DNA of 64,000 nucleotides from JBKEDS01 sp047975545 (GTDB lineage: Bacteria > Bacteroidota > Bacteroidia > Flavobacteriales > Flavobacteriaceae), in contig JBKEDS010000015.1 of the NCBI GenBank assembly GCA_047975545.1, positions 1 to 64,000 on the forward strand, read 5' to 3'. Shown one piece after another: positions 16,961-24,235 of the stretch. Under the pieces are notes generated by a model, which worked only from the letters and a program-made list of their open reading frames with translations, was not told where the DNA came from and made no database searches. The first letter of the stretch is position 1, and each line of letters begins with the position of its first letter. The position numbers were made by a program, and so were the translations under genes.

Positions 16961-17511
16961 TCACACCTGATGAGGAATATAATATCCCACAACACGAGTT
17001 ATTGCTCGTTGTACAGACATGGAAGAATAGTTTGTAATAACCCCATCATTTTGACTCGCCATTACTTCTCCAAAAATTAGAGAAGGCAGTACGGTACCCA
17101 TTAGGTTTAGATCATTTACATTTTGAAATTCTTCAATGTTTAAATCAAAATGGTTTGATTATCAGAAATTGTTGCTCCAGGCATATTGCCTCCAACAGCA
17201 TTTAAAAGGATGTCGATTCGTTTAAACTTTTTAAGAATTAAGTCTCTAATGTTTAATAGTGATTTTTTATCAAGCACATTTGCACTGAATCCTGTCGCAA
17301 CTCCTCCTTTTTTATTAATTATAGATGTAATTTCACCTATTGTATTTTGATTTCTGCCTAAAATAATAACATTAACTCCGATTAAACCTAAATTCTCGGC
17401 TATAGAACTACCAAGTACTCCAGTACCTCCGGTAATAACAGCTACTTTATTCGAAGAGAATACCTCGAGGCTTGCCTCGGAGTTAAAAATGAGAAAAATG
17501 TTGTGGTTCAT
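16961..17511 (-). pseudogene. SDR dehydrogenase (mannonate/fructuronate reductase-like), frameshifted and truncated
   Basis: The first 120 codons carry the Rossmann motif VAVITGGTGVLGSSIAENL and the later LLNAVGGNMPGAT, then hit a stop at 17140-17142. Adding one T to the run near 17149-17153 restores QTIFDLNIEEFQNVNDLNLMG and onward through NYSSMSVQRAITRVVGY, covering the catalytic Ser, after which the frame ends at 16961 without the Tyr-x-x-x-Lys region. The restored sequence resembles Bacteroidota SDRs annotated as D-mannonate oxidoreductase, a uronate-pathway enzyme. Two lesions make it non-functional. Confidence 0.8.
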
Positions 17512-17811
17512 TTCAAAAATAGATATACATGTTATCTTTCGGATGGATTAAATAATCAAAAGTATGGACTCAAAAGCAATTGTTTCTCTCGCATTTTAAG
17601 TGATTTATGATGGATGCCATTACTTTTGAGAATTAACTTTTATAGGCATTATTCCATGTTTTTGAATAAAAAATCCATTTCAAAACATTATTACAATCCT
17701 AATTTTACCATCAACTAATCAGAGATGATTTGAATTAAATTATTAACTAAACTAATTAATTTATTTTCAATTTTTCCCGAAAAAATCCCGAAAACGTGGA
17801 TAGCTTTGTTT
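17512..17811. other. Gene-free AT-rich spacer
   Basis: This stretch between the dehydrogenase remnant and the sulfatase gene has no ORF with coding character on either strand and no clear hairpin. It may be decayed island sequence. The pair TTTTTCCCGAAAA and ATCCCGAAAA near 17775-17795 is the only short repeat I noticed. Confidence 0.5.
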
Positions 17812-19308
17812 TTAATAGGTACTTTCTTTAAAGTTGGGATTTACAGTCGGAATTTTGGAATTCGTTTCTTCCTTATGCTTCAATAATTCCTGTTTCAAAT
17901 CGTTGGCAATTTCAGGAAATTGTAAAATAACATTATTGGTTTCGTAAGGGTCGGTCGAGAGGTTGTATAGCTCGAAGGTGTTTTCGGAATAAAGCGCGAT
18001 TAATTTCCAATTATCCTTTTTAATTGAAGAACCGGGCGTCCAGCCACTACCATGATAATGGGGGTAGTGCCAAAAAAGTGCATTTCGGTTAATGTTTTTT
18101 CCTTTTAACAGGGGCGATAAATCCTTGCCGTCTATTCTGTTTGTCCGTGTGTTTTTTATATCCGCCATGGCGAGGACTGTTGGAAAAATATCGGAACCAA
18201 CAACCGAGGTTTCTATTGTTTTGGTTTTATTGAAGTTTACGGGTTTTATTAACAAAGGCACTTTTAGGCCGCCTTCGTACAGCCAACCTTTTCCGGCTTT
18301 TAGGGGCGCTACCGATGTTGGTGCGGTGGGCGAGTTGTTGCGCGTGCTTTTTTGTAATGTTGAAAGCCCGCCGTTGTCCGATGTAAATACAATTATGGTG
18401 TTATTGTACACGCCCTGTGCTTTTAGCGCTTTTATAAGTTTGCCTACGTTTTCGTCCATGGCGTAAACCATGGAGGCATATTCGGGGTTGTATTGGTCCA
18501 GTCGGCTAACGGTGTTGTTGCCCAAATTGGCTTTTTTTATGTCGTGGTTGGGTATTTGGGCTAATTTATCTTCAAATTTTTCAATGTGTGTTTTGTTGGG
18601 TTGAATGGGTGTGTGAACGCTGTAAAAGGACAGCAATACAAAAAATGGCTTTTCCGAGTTTTTATTGATAAAACTAATAGTTTCCGAAGTTAGCCTGTCG
18701 GTTAAATATTCGCCTTCAGGGCCGTCCATTATCTTGTCGTTTTTGTATGGCGAATAATAACCGCCGGGAGGTTGGCCGTAGTGGCCGCCACCAATATTAA
18801 CATCGAAACCTTGGTGCTCGGGCGTAAAATTACTGCCGCCCAAATGCCATTTTCCGGCAAAAAAGGTAGTGTAATGGTTTTCTTTTAAAACTTCGGCAAG
18901 GGTGTATTCTTCAAGCGGAAGCTGGTTGTAGTCTTTTGGGCCAATTAGTTCTTGGTTTTGTGGGTCGTCGCCCGGAATCCAATCGGTAATATTTAAGGTT
19001 GAAGGATGCTTTCCCGTTAAAATAGAAGCCCTTGCGGGCGAACAAACGGGGCTGGACGAGTAGGCGTTTGGAAACTGTACGCTTTTTTCGCTAAGCACAT
19101 CAATGTTGGGCGACTCGTAAAAGGTGCTGCCTGTATATCCAAGGTCCTTCCAGCCTAAATCGTCTACCAAAATTATTACAATGTTAGGCTTTTGGGTATT
19201 GTTTTTACTGTTTTTAGGTGCTGTGTTTTTGCAGGAAATAAATACAAAAATAAAGGTTAAAACGCTAAATAGCTTTATGTTGTTCTTTAGATGATTGGTG
19301 TTGCCCAT
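17812..19308 (-). CDS. Sulfatase (S1 family), lipoprotein
   Basis: A 498-residue secreted sulfatase. A lipoprotein signal (LTFIFVFISC, Cys about residue 26) precedes the catalytic domain: metal-binding IVIILVDDLGW, then SPVCSPARASILTGKHPS, where the Cys of CSPAR is the residue matured to formylglycine, and later VFTSDNGG and the C-terminal subdomain. Start 19308 is preferred to 19371 because it gives a proper signal peptide. Such enzymes remove sulfate from algal or host polysaccharides. No SusC/SusD pair or other carbohydrate gene is adjacent except the decayed uronate dehydrogenase. Confidence 0.92.
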   Translation of the reverse strand: MGNTNHLKNNIKLFSVLTFIFVFISCKNTAPKNSKNNTQKPNIVIILVDDLGWKDLGYTGSTFYESPNIDVLSEKSVQFPNAYSSSPVCSPARASILTGKHPSTLNITDWIPGDDPQNQELIGPKDYNQLPLEEYTLAEVLKENHYTTFFAGKWHLGGSNFTPEHQGFDVNIGGGHYGQPPGGYYSPYKNDKIMDGPEGEYLTDRLTSETISFINKNSEKPFFVLLSFYSVHTPIQPNKTHIEKFEDKLAQIPNHDIKKANLGNNTVSRLDQYNPEYASMVYAMDENVGKLIKALKAQGVYNNTIIVFTSDNGGLSTLQKSTRNNSPTAPTSVAPLKAGKGWLYEGGLKVPLLIKPVNFNKTKTIETSVVGSDIFPTVLAMADIKNTRTNRIDGKDLSPLLKGKNINRNALFWHYPHYHGSGWTPGSSIKKDNWKLIALYSENTFELYNLSTDPYETNNVILQFPEIANDLKQELLKHKEETNSKIPTVNPNFKESTY

Positions 19309-19334
19309 TTTATTGGTTTGTATAAATTTTTTCC

Positions 19335-19487
19335 CTAATCTAAAGCATTTTTGGTTACAAACCAACGCCAACCTATAATAGCCAATTGAAGTTTGTTGGC
19401 CTTTGCCAAATCCAACCCTTGCTTGGAAAAACTGGGCAAAAGGGTTTTGTTTAGCTTGGCGAGGATTTTAAATAACGCTTTTTTCAC
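19335..19487 (-). CDS. Small conserved basic protein, 50 residues
   Basis: GTG at 19487 opens a 50-codon frame to TAG at 19335. It starts MKKALFKILAKLNKTLLPSF and ends LQLAIIGWRWFVTKNALD. It is strongly basic, with a hydrophobic, Trp-containing C-terminal segment. From memory, proteins of this pattern recur in flavobacteria and are sometimes labelled SsrA-binding protein, a label I would not trust. It sits 26 bases upstream of the sulfatase gene on the same strand and falls below the usual size cutoffs. Confidence 0.7.
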   Translation of the reverse strand: MKKALFKILAKLNKTLLPSFSKQGLDLAKANKLQLAIIGWRWFVTKNALD

Positions 19488-19588
19488 ACGAATAAATTTA
19501 AATTAAACATTTGTTTTTTAGTAATTTAATTATATCGGTTGGTATTGGCCATTGTTTGCCAAATGCCCATTATGGGCTTTTATAAAAC

Positions 19589-19629
19589 AAAAATAGCAAA
19601 ACCGAACTAATTTTGGTTTTGCTATTTTT
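19589..19629. terminator. Terminator after blaR1-like gene
   Basis: A perfect 15-bp stem, AAAAATAGCAAAACC with GGTTTTGCTATTTTT, separated by 11 bases. It lies 20 bases past the stop of the minus-strand M56 gene. Confidence 0.88.
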
Positions 19630-19648
19630 AAGTAAGCTTTGTGTTTAG

Positions 19649-21679
19649 TTATTTTGCTTTGGTGGTAATTTCAATAACGCCGTTTTTTGCTTTTTTGCCA
19701 TATTTTTCAGTGGCTTTTTCGTCTTTTAGCACGTTAATGTGTTCTATGTTTTCGGGTAGTAGGTTTTCTATTTCTTCTTTGGTTGTTTCTTTGCCGTCTA
19801 CAACAATATACAAATCTGCCTCAACCTTTTTAACAAAAGGCCTTTTAGTACCTTTGGGACCTGTTTTTATGCTTACAACGCCGTTTTTTGCTTTTTTACC
19901 GTATTCTTCAATGCTTTTTTTTCCACCTTTTGTTGTGGTTATAGATTGAATAGTGCCCTCGTTTAAGGACAATGCTTTACGTTTGGTGGTTTCCTTCCCG
20001 TCTAAAATAAGTAAAGGTGTGCGCTCAAAGCTATTTATGGTTTCTAAAAGAATGTTGGGTTTGTCGTTAACGTAAATGGTGTCTTTTGATGCGTAAATAA
20101 TATTTTTGTTTCTGTGGCTCGTAACTGTCCATGGGGAGGTAGGGTTCTTTTTCGTGGTAATTATAACCACACCGTTTTTAACTTCATCGCCATAAAGTGT
20201 AGTGGCGTTTTCATTTTTTAAAACGCTTACCGATGCAATGGTTTCTTTTTTAATGTTTTCCATTTCGTTGGCCGAAATTTTTCTACCGTCCAGAATGTAC
20301 AAAGGTGGTTTGGTGGTTTTTATGCTGTTGGATGATGTGGGGTCGTTAGCCTTCCCAATGGCAATGTTCCATTCTGTTTTTTGGGGTGTTTTGTTAAAAA
20401 ATATAGAATCGGCTTCTATTTTATTACCGCTTTGCGTAAAAGTAATGTTTTTAACATGGTTGTTAACGGTCAAGGTATCGGTTTTAAAGGGTTTGCCCAC
20501 GATAAATTTGGTTTCCCATTCTTTATCGGTTTCCGTGTTAATATTTTTCACACCAAACTCCTTGTCCGATTTATGAAAAAGAAAAGGATTAATAGTGCCC
20601 GACGCGTTTTTGTGGGCATTGGCGGTAACACGGCCTTTACTGTCTTCAACCTTAACGGATAAACTTGTTATTTCACCCGTATTATTGCGTTTAAGGTTAG
20701 AATAGGTAAAAACAAGGCCTTCTTTTTCTAATGTTTGTTTTATGCCTTCCAGATCGGTATCGGTTAGGTCTTTGGTAAATACAATTACAAGGTTTGGGGA
20801 TTGTGCTGCGGCTTTGTGGGTGTTGTTGGGCGTTTCAATATAAACCTCTTGTGTGTTAAAGCTCATTAAAAACAGCGCCAGGGCGGGAACAACCAAGGCA
20901 AATTTTAACAAGTTGATGTTTCGTGATTTCGGTTTGTGTAACATAACGATTCGTTTTTTGATTAATGAATTATAAAAAGGATTGCTTAACGCCGCATGAT
21001 GAAACGGCAAACTTGTTTTAAGCAAGGTGTATTGGTATTGTTTTTTGCAGGATAGGAGGGACGTGGCCTTGCGGTCGGCTATAAACTCTAAATTTTGTTT
21101 TAAGCTTTTGGCATAAAGCCATATAAAGGGGTTAAACCAAAGAACAATACAGCTTAATTGTGCTATAATATTGTCAACGGAGTGCCTTTGTAGCGCATGG
21201 GCTTTTTCGTGCGCCAGTATTTGGTTTAGTTCGGTTTTAGAAAAGTTGTTCGGGTTGTAAACAAGGTACTTAAAAAACGAAAAGGGCGAAACTTGTTCGT
21301 TGGTTTCAACAAAAACAAAACCGTTTTTTTTGTGTTTTTTGTAGCGTGTTAACAGGTTTGCCAACGCCACGCTTTGAACTAAAAAGCGTCCCGTAAAAAA
21401 CAGTATGCCCAAGCCGTAAGCGTAAGGTAAAAAACTTAACGGATTAAAGCGGGAGGGTTCGGGTTGTGGCGAAGCATTTGTTATTTCAATCCCGGTTGGG
21501 GAAACGGGCGTATATGCAATATAAACGGGAATTACAACAAACGGCAAGGCAAACGCAACAAGCAGGCCCAAAAGTAAAAACCAGCGGTTTAGGTTAAAAA
21601 ACGTATCGTGCCGTAACAGCAGCCTATAAATAAGGTAAAATATAAAAATGAGGGCGCTTGCTTTTAACAGATAGTCCAT
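19649..21679 (-). CDS. BlaR1/M56-type metallopeptidase sensor with three plug-like repeats
   Basis: A 676-residue membrane protein. Membrane helices lie near residues 3-21, 33-53, 82-104 and 258-275. The zinc peptidase motif HEKAH is at 157-161, with a third ligand probably Glu198 (NLEFIADRK). The periplasmic part (about 275-676) has three repeats of about 50 residues (461-510, 556-606, 623-674), each running from a DGK/DGR turn to YG..(A/V)KNGV(V/I).I.T, as in TonB-receptor plug domains. In BlaR1 systems the sensor cleaves its partner BlaI; here blaI lies two bases upstream. The stimulus is unknown, and a cell-envelope signal is inference. Confidence 0.9.
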   Translation of the reverse strand: MDYLLKASALIFIFYLIYRLLLRHDTFFNLNRWFLLLGLLVAFALPFVVIPVYIAYTPVSPTGIEITNASPQPEPSRFNPLSFLPYAYGLGILFFTGRFLVQSVALANLLTRYKKHKKNGFVFVETNEQVSPFSFFKYLVYNPNNFSKTELNQILAHEKAHALQRHSVDNIIAQLSCIVLWFNPFIWLYAKSLKQNLEFIADRKATSLLSCKKQYQYTLLKTSLPFHHAALSNPFYNSLIKKRIVMLHKPKSRNINLLKFALVVPALALFLMSFNTQEVYIETPNNTHKAAAQSPNLVIVFTKDLTDTDLEGIKQTLEKEGLVFTYSNLKRNNTGEITSLSVKVEDSKGRVTANAHKNASGTINPFLFHKSDKEFGVKNINTETDKEWETKFIVGKPFKTDTLTVNNHVKNITFTQSGNKIEADSIFFNKTPQKTEWNIAIGKANDPTSSNSIKTTKPPLYILDGRKISANEMENIKKETIASVSVLKNENATTLYGDEVKNGVVIITTKKNPTSPWTVTSHRNKNIIYASKDTIYVNDKPNILLETINSFERTPLLILDGKETTKRKALSLNEGTIQSITTTKGGKKSIEEYGKKAKNGVVSIKTGPKGTKRPFVKKVEADLYIVVDGKETTKEEIENLLPENIEHINVLKDEKATEKYGKKAKNGVIEITTKAK

Positions 21680-21681
21680 GG

Positions 21682-22044
21682 CTACTTTTTGTTTTTTTCA
21701 ATTAGGGCAATAATATCCTTAAGCTCGTCTACGCTTATTTTTTCCTCCTTGGCAAAAAACGACACCATATTTTTATACGAATTGTTAAAATAGTGGTTCA
21801 AGGCCTGCGCCATAAACTGTTTACGGTAATCTTCCTTTTTTACCAAGGGAAAATAGTGGTGAGTTTTCCCGTAGGCCTTATGGCCAACATAGCCCTTGTC
21901 CTCCAAGTTCCTAATAATGGTCGATAGGGTGTTATAGTGCGGTTTGTCGGTTTTAATTTCGGCCAGCACATCCTTAACAAAAGCCTGCTCCAACTGCCAT
22001 AAAATGTGCATGATTTCTTCTTCCTTGTTTGTTAGTTTTTCCAT
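21682..22044 (-). CDS. BlaI/MecI/CopY family repressor
   Basis: A 120-residue winged-helix repressor: MEKLTNKEEEIMHILWQLEQ, a recognition helix region YNTLSTIIRNLEDKGYVGH, and a dimerisation helix near residues 85-118. It is the cognate regulator of the M56 gene that follows after two bases. The divergent palindrome at 22185-22200 next to its promoter is the likely operator, so the pair is probably autoregulated. Length is normal for the family. Confidence 0.93.
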   Translation of the reverse strand: MEKLTNKEEEIMHILWQLEQAFVKDVLAEIKTDKPHYNTLSTIIRNLEDKGYVGHKAYGKTHHYFPLVKKEDYRKQFMAQALNHYFNNSYKNMVSFFAKEEKISVDELKDIIALIEKNKK

Positions 22045-22059
22045 TGTTATTTTGTTTTT

Positions 22060-22151
22060 GGGCGTTACCCCGAAATTTGTTCGGGGTCAGGCTCTCGGCA
22101 GTCGCTCCCTCCTGCGTCGGGGAGCTCCAACAATGCCTCGATCCTTAACGC
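22060..22151. repeat. Hairpin-rich repeat in the blaI leader
   Basis: A 92-base element bounded by GGGCGTTACC and CCTTAACGC (inverted ends GGCGTTA/TAACGC). It contains the nested pairs ACCCCGAA/TTCGGGGT and GCTCC/GGAGC. It is related in its ends, but not its middle, to the R2 copies at 12329 and 29393. The predicted transcript start falls at its right edge, so it forms most of the blaI 5' leader. Confidence 0.65.
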
Positions 22152-22156
22152 GTGGT

Positions 22157-22200
22157 CAAATATAAACTATTTTTCTCGTTTCAAAACTATTTTTATAGTT
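22157..22200 (-). promoter_or_regulatory. blaI-blaR1 promoter with BlaI-type operator
   Basis: On the minus strand a TTG (22182-22184), a 17-base gap and TATATTTG (22157-22164) form a promoter. Directly upstream is the palindrome AACTATTTTTATAGTT (22185-22200). An extra half-site AACTAT lies between the promoter boxes at 22165-22170. The arrangement suits a BlaI dimer blocking RNA polymerase. Confidence 0.7.
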
Positions 22201-22236
22201 ATTTAACTAATTTTGTCGTTATTATTGAAAAAAGAA

Positions 22237-22258
22237 AAGACGCTAAAGCGTCTTCTTT
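22237..22258 (-). terminator. Terminator after the secreted plug-like protein gene
   Basis: Stem AAGACGC/GCGTCTT with loop TAAA. Read on the minus strand it is followed by a T-rich run, and it lies 27 bases past the stop at 22282. Confidence 0.8.
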
Positions 22259-22281
22259 TTCAAAATTATGTGTTTTTAAAT

Positions 22282-23121
22282 TTACTTTGTGGTAACAATA
22301 ATAGCGCCATCCTTGGCCTTTTCGCCATAAAGGCTAATAGCGGTTTGTGGTTTTAGGTGGTCCACGGCTTCAATTTTATTGGTTTCGGCCAGGTTTTTAA
22401 GGGTTTCAAAATTACTTTCCTTGCCGTCGATAACAATCAGTTTTTCGGTGTCGGGGTCGTCGGTAAAATTAAATTTTTGCCCGTTGGGGTTTGAATTTCC
22501 GAAAAACGACGAAAACATATCGCCGCCAAATTGCTCCTCAAGTTGTTTCCGTAGTTCGTCCATATTTAAATTTTGGCCGTTTAATGAAAACGTGCCGTTT
22601 TCGCCATTAAAAAAATCATCGAAATTAAAACCGTTCATCAAACCGTTCATGCCCGCAATGGAATCTTGGCTAAACCCAAAGGCCTGCATATTGGGCATGT
22701 TGCCAAAAAGGCTTAGCATGTTTTGGCCGTTGCCATTGCCTTGCGATATAAACAATGCGCCGTTTTTACGGCCAAAGCTAACTTGGCCCATGGGCATATT
22801 GCCGGAAAAACCACTGGCGGTAGTGCTTCGGCCGTCGGACAGTTTAATTTTAATACCCGTGAGTTCTTTGGTGTCGTTGCGTTCAATGTTGCTAAATTCG
22901 GCCGTAATGCCGTATTCGGACAACATGTTTTTTATGTCGTTAAAATTGTCCTCGGTGGTGTTTTTGTCCACGGTAACGGTAATGTCGCCATCGTTGTTGC
23001 TTTGGGCAACCTTGGTTTTTTGGTATGGGTTGGGGTTTGCAAGGCTATGTAGGGGCAATGCTCCAAAAGTAGCAAAAGCTACTATGGCTAAAACTGTTTT
23101 TAAAAAGTGGTTGGATTTCAT
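22282..23121 (-). CDS. Secreted protein with C-terminal plug-like repeat
   Basis: A 279-residue protein with a signal peptide (about residues 1-28, ending LHSLANP). Residues about 40-110 hold an ITVTVDKNTTEDNF region and a segment resembling part of the M56 protein (IERNDTKELTGIKIK there, LKRNNTGEITSLSVK in M56). A Gly/Asn/Met/Phe-rich stretch follows (about 115-215). The C-terminus has one plug-like unit, from VIDGKES to LYGEKAKDGAIIVTTK. The same module occurs three times in the nearby sensor. It may interact with or compete for the same partner as the sensor; that is inference. Confidence 0.75.
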   Translation of the reverse strand: MKSNHFLKTVLAIVAFATFGALPLHSLANPNPYQKTKVAQSNNDGDITVTVDKNTTEDNFNDIKNMLSEYGITAEFSNIERNDTKELTGIKIKLSDGRSTTASGFSGNMPMGQVSFGRKNGALFISQGNGNGQNMLSLFGNMPNMQAFGFSQDSIAGMNGLMNGFNFDDFFNGENGTFSLNGQNLNMDELRKQLEEQFGGDMFSSFFGNSNPNGQKFNFTDDPDTEKLIVIDGKESNFETLKNLAETNKIEAVDHLKPQTAISLYGEKAKDGAIIVTTK

Positions 23122-23293
23122 GATAAAGATGCGTTCATTTAATGATTTTTCACCCTAAAAGTATTTCATAAATCTTATTTGTTAAAAAGTTTAACCAAAT
23201 TTTAAAACAATTGTGCCTGTGGCGGTTAAAAATACTATATGCCTTTAAAAAAGAACAGTATAAATAGTATCTTCGCAAAAAAAAACAATAGGT

Positions 23294-24235
23294 ATGAGTA
23301 TAGTTTGGGTGCTTTTGGGATTTGCATTATTGGTAGTGGGGGGCGAGTTTTTGGTGCGTTCGTCGGTGGCCTTGTCGTTTAAATTCAATATTTCTAAAAT
23401 GGTTATTGGTATGACGGTGGTTTCGTTCGCTACTTCGGCGCCAGAGCTTTTGGTTAGCTTGCAGGCAGCTTTATCGGGTTCGCCGGCCATTGCCATTAAC
23501 AACGTTGTGGGGTCCAATATTGCCAATATAGGTTTGGTGCTGGGCATAACGGCCTTGGTAAGCAGTATTGCGGTAGATAAGTCGTTTTACAAACTAAACT
23601 GGCCCGCCATGATGGTATTTAGTGTTTTGCTATATTATTTTTTGAATAACGACAAGGTGTTATCGGCCGTGGAAGGTGTTATTTTGTTTGCGTTATTGGT
23701 GCTGTTCTTAATCGTTTTAATAAAAAGCACAAAGCAAAGTAACACTGTGGAGGATGTTGACGACGCCCTATCCGTAGTTTCTAATTTTAAAATAGTAGTT
23801 TGGTTGCTAATCGGGGCTTTGGCCCTGTATTTTGGTAGTGAGTGGTTGGTTAAGGGGGCAAAGGAAATAGCGCAATCATTGGGGGTTAGCGAGGCCGTAA
23901 TAGGCGTATCGTTAATTGCCGTGGGTACCAGTGTGCCGGAATTAGCGGCATCGGTTATTGCGGCGGCAAGGCAGGAAAAAGCCATTTCGTTGGGAAACTT
24001 GATAGGCTCCAATATTTTTAATATAGGCTCTGTTTTGGGCCTAACCGCTATTATAAAGCCCATTCCGGTAACCGAGCCCTTAATTTTGTCCCGTGATATT
24101 TTTTGGATGCTGGGGTTTGCATTTATATTGCTCCCATTAGTGTTTTTGCCAAAACGTTTGGTAATAACCAAAGCTAAGGGGTTTGTTATCGTGCTGGCCT
24201 ATGCTGTTTTTATGTATGTTTTGTTTAGGGGTTAA
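23294..24235 (+). CDS. Calcium/sodium antiporter (YrbG family)
   Basis: A 313-residue inner-membrane exchanger of the CaCA superfamily with about ten helices. The two inverted alpha repeats are clear: SFATSAPELLVSL with NNVVGSNIANIGLVLG in the first half, and AVGTSVPELAAS with GNLIGSNIFNIGSVLG in the second, supplying the acidic residues of the ion site. Length is normal. Its stop overlaps the convergent transglutaminase gene by TTAA. The transported ion is by family analogy. Confidence 0.93.
   Translation: MSIVWVLLGFALLVVGGEFLVRSSVALSFKFNISKMVIGMTVVSFATSAPELLVSLQAALSGSPAIAINNVVGSNIANIGLVLGITALVSSIAVDKSFYKLNWPAMMVFSVLLYYFLNNDKVLSAVEGVILFALLVLFLIVLIKSTKQSNTVEDVDDALSVVSNFKIVVWLLIGALALYFGSEWLVKGAKEIAQSLGVSEAVIGVSLIAVGTSVPELAASVIAAARQEKAISLGNLIGSNIFNIGSVLGLTAIIKPIPVTEPLILSRDIFWMLGFAFILLPLVFLPKRLVITKAKGFVIVLAYAVFMYVLFRG

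Noticed and set aside
17020..19500. Complete polysaccharide-use locus around the sulfatase
   Set aside because: No SusC/SusD pair, glycosidase or kinase is present; only a decayed dehydrogenase is adjacent.
19641..19949. Plus-strand ORF inside the M56 gene
   Set aside because: It is an antisense shadow of the repeat region of the M56 protein, with low-complexity Phe/Ser composition.
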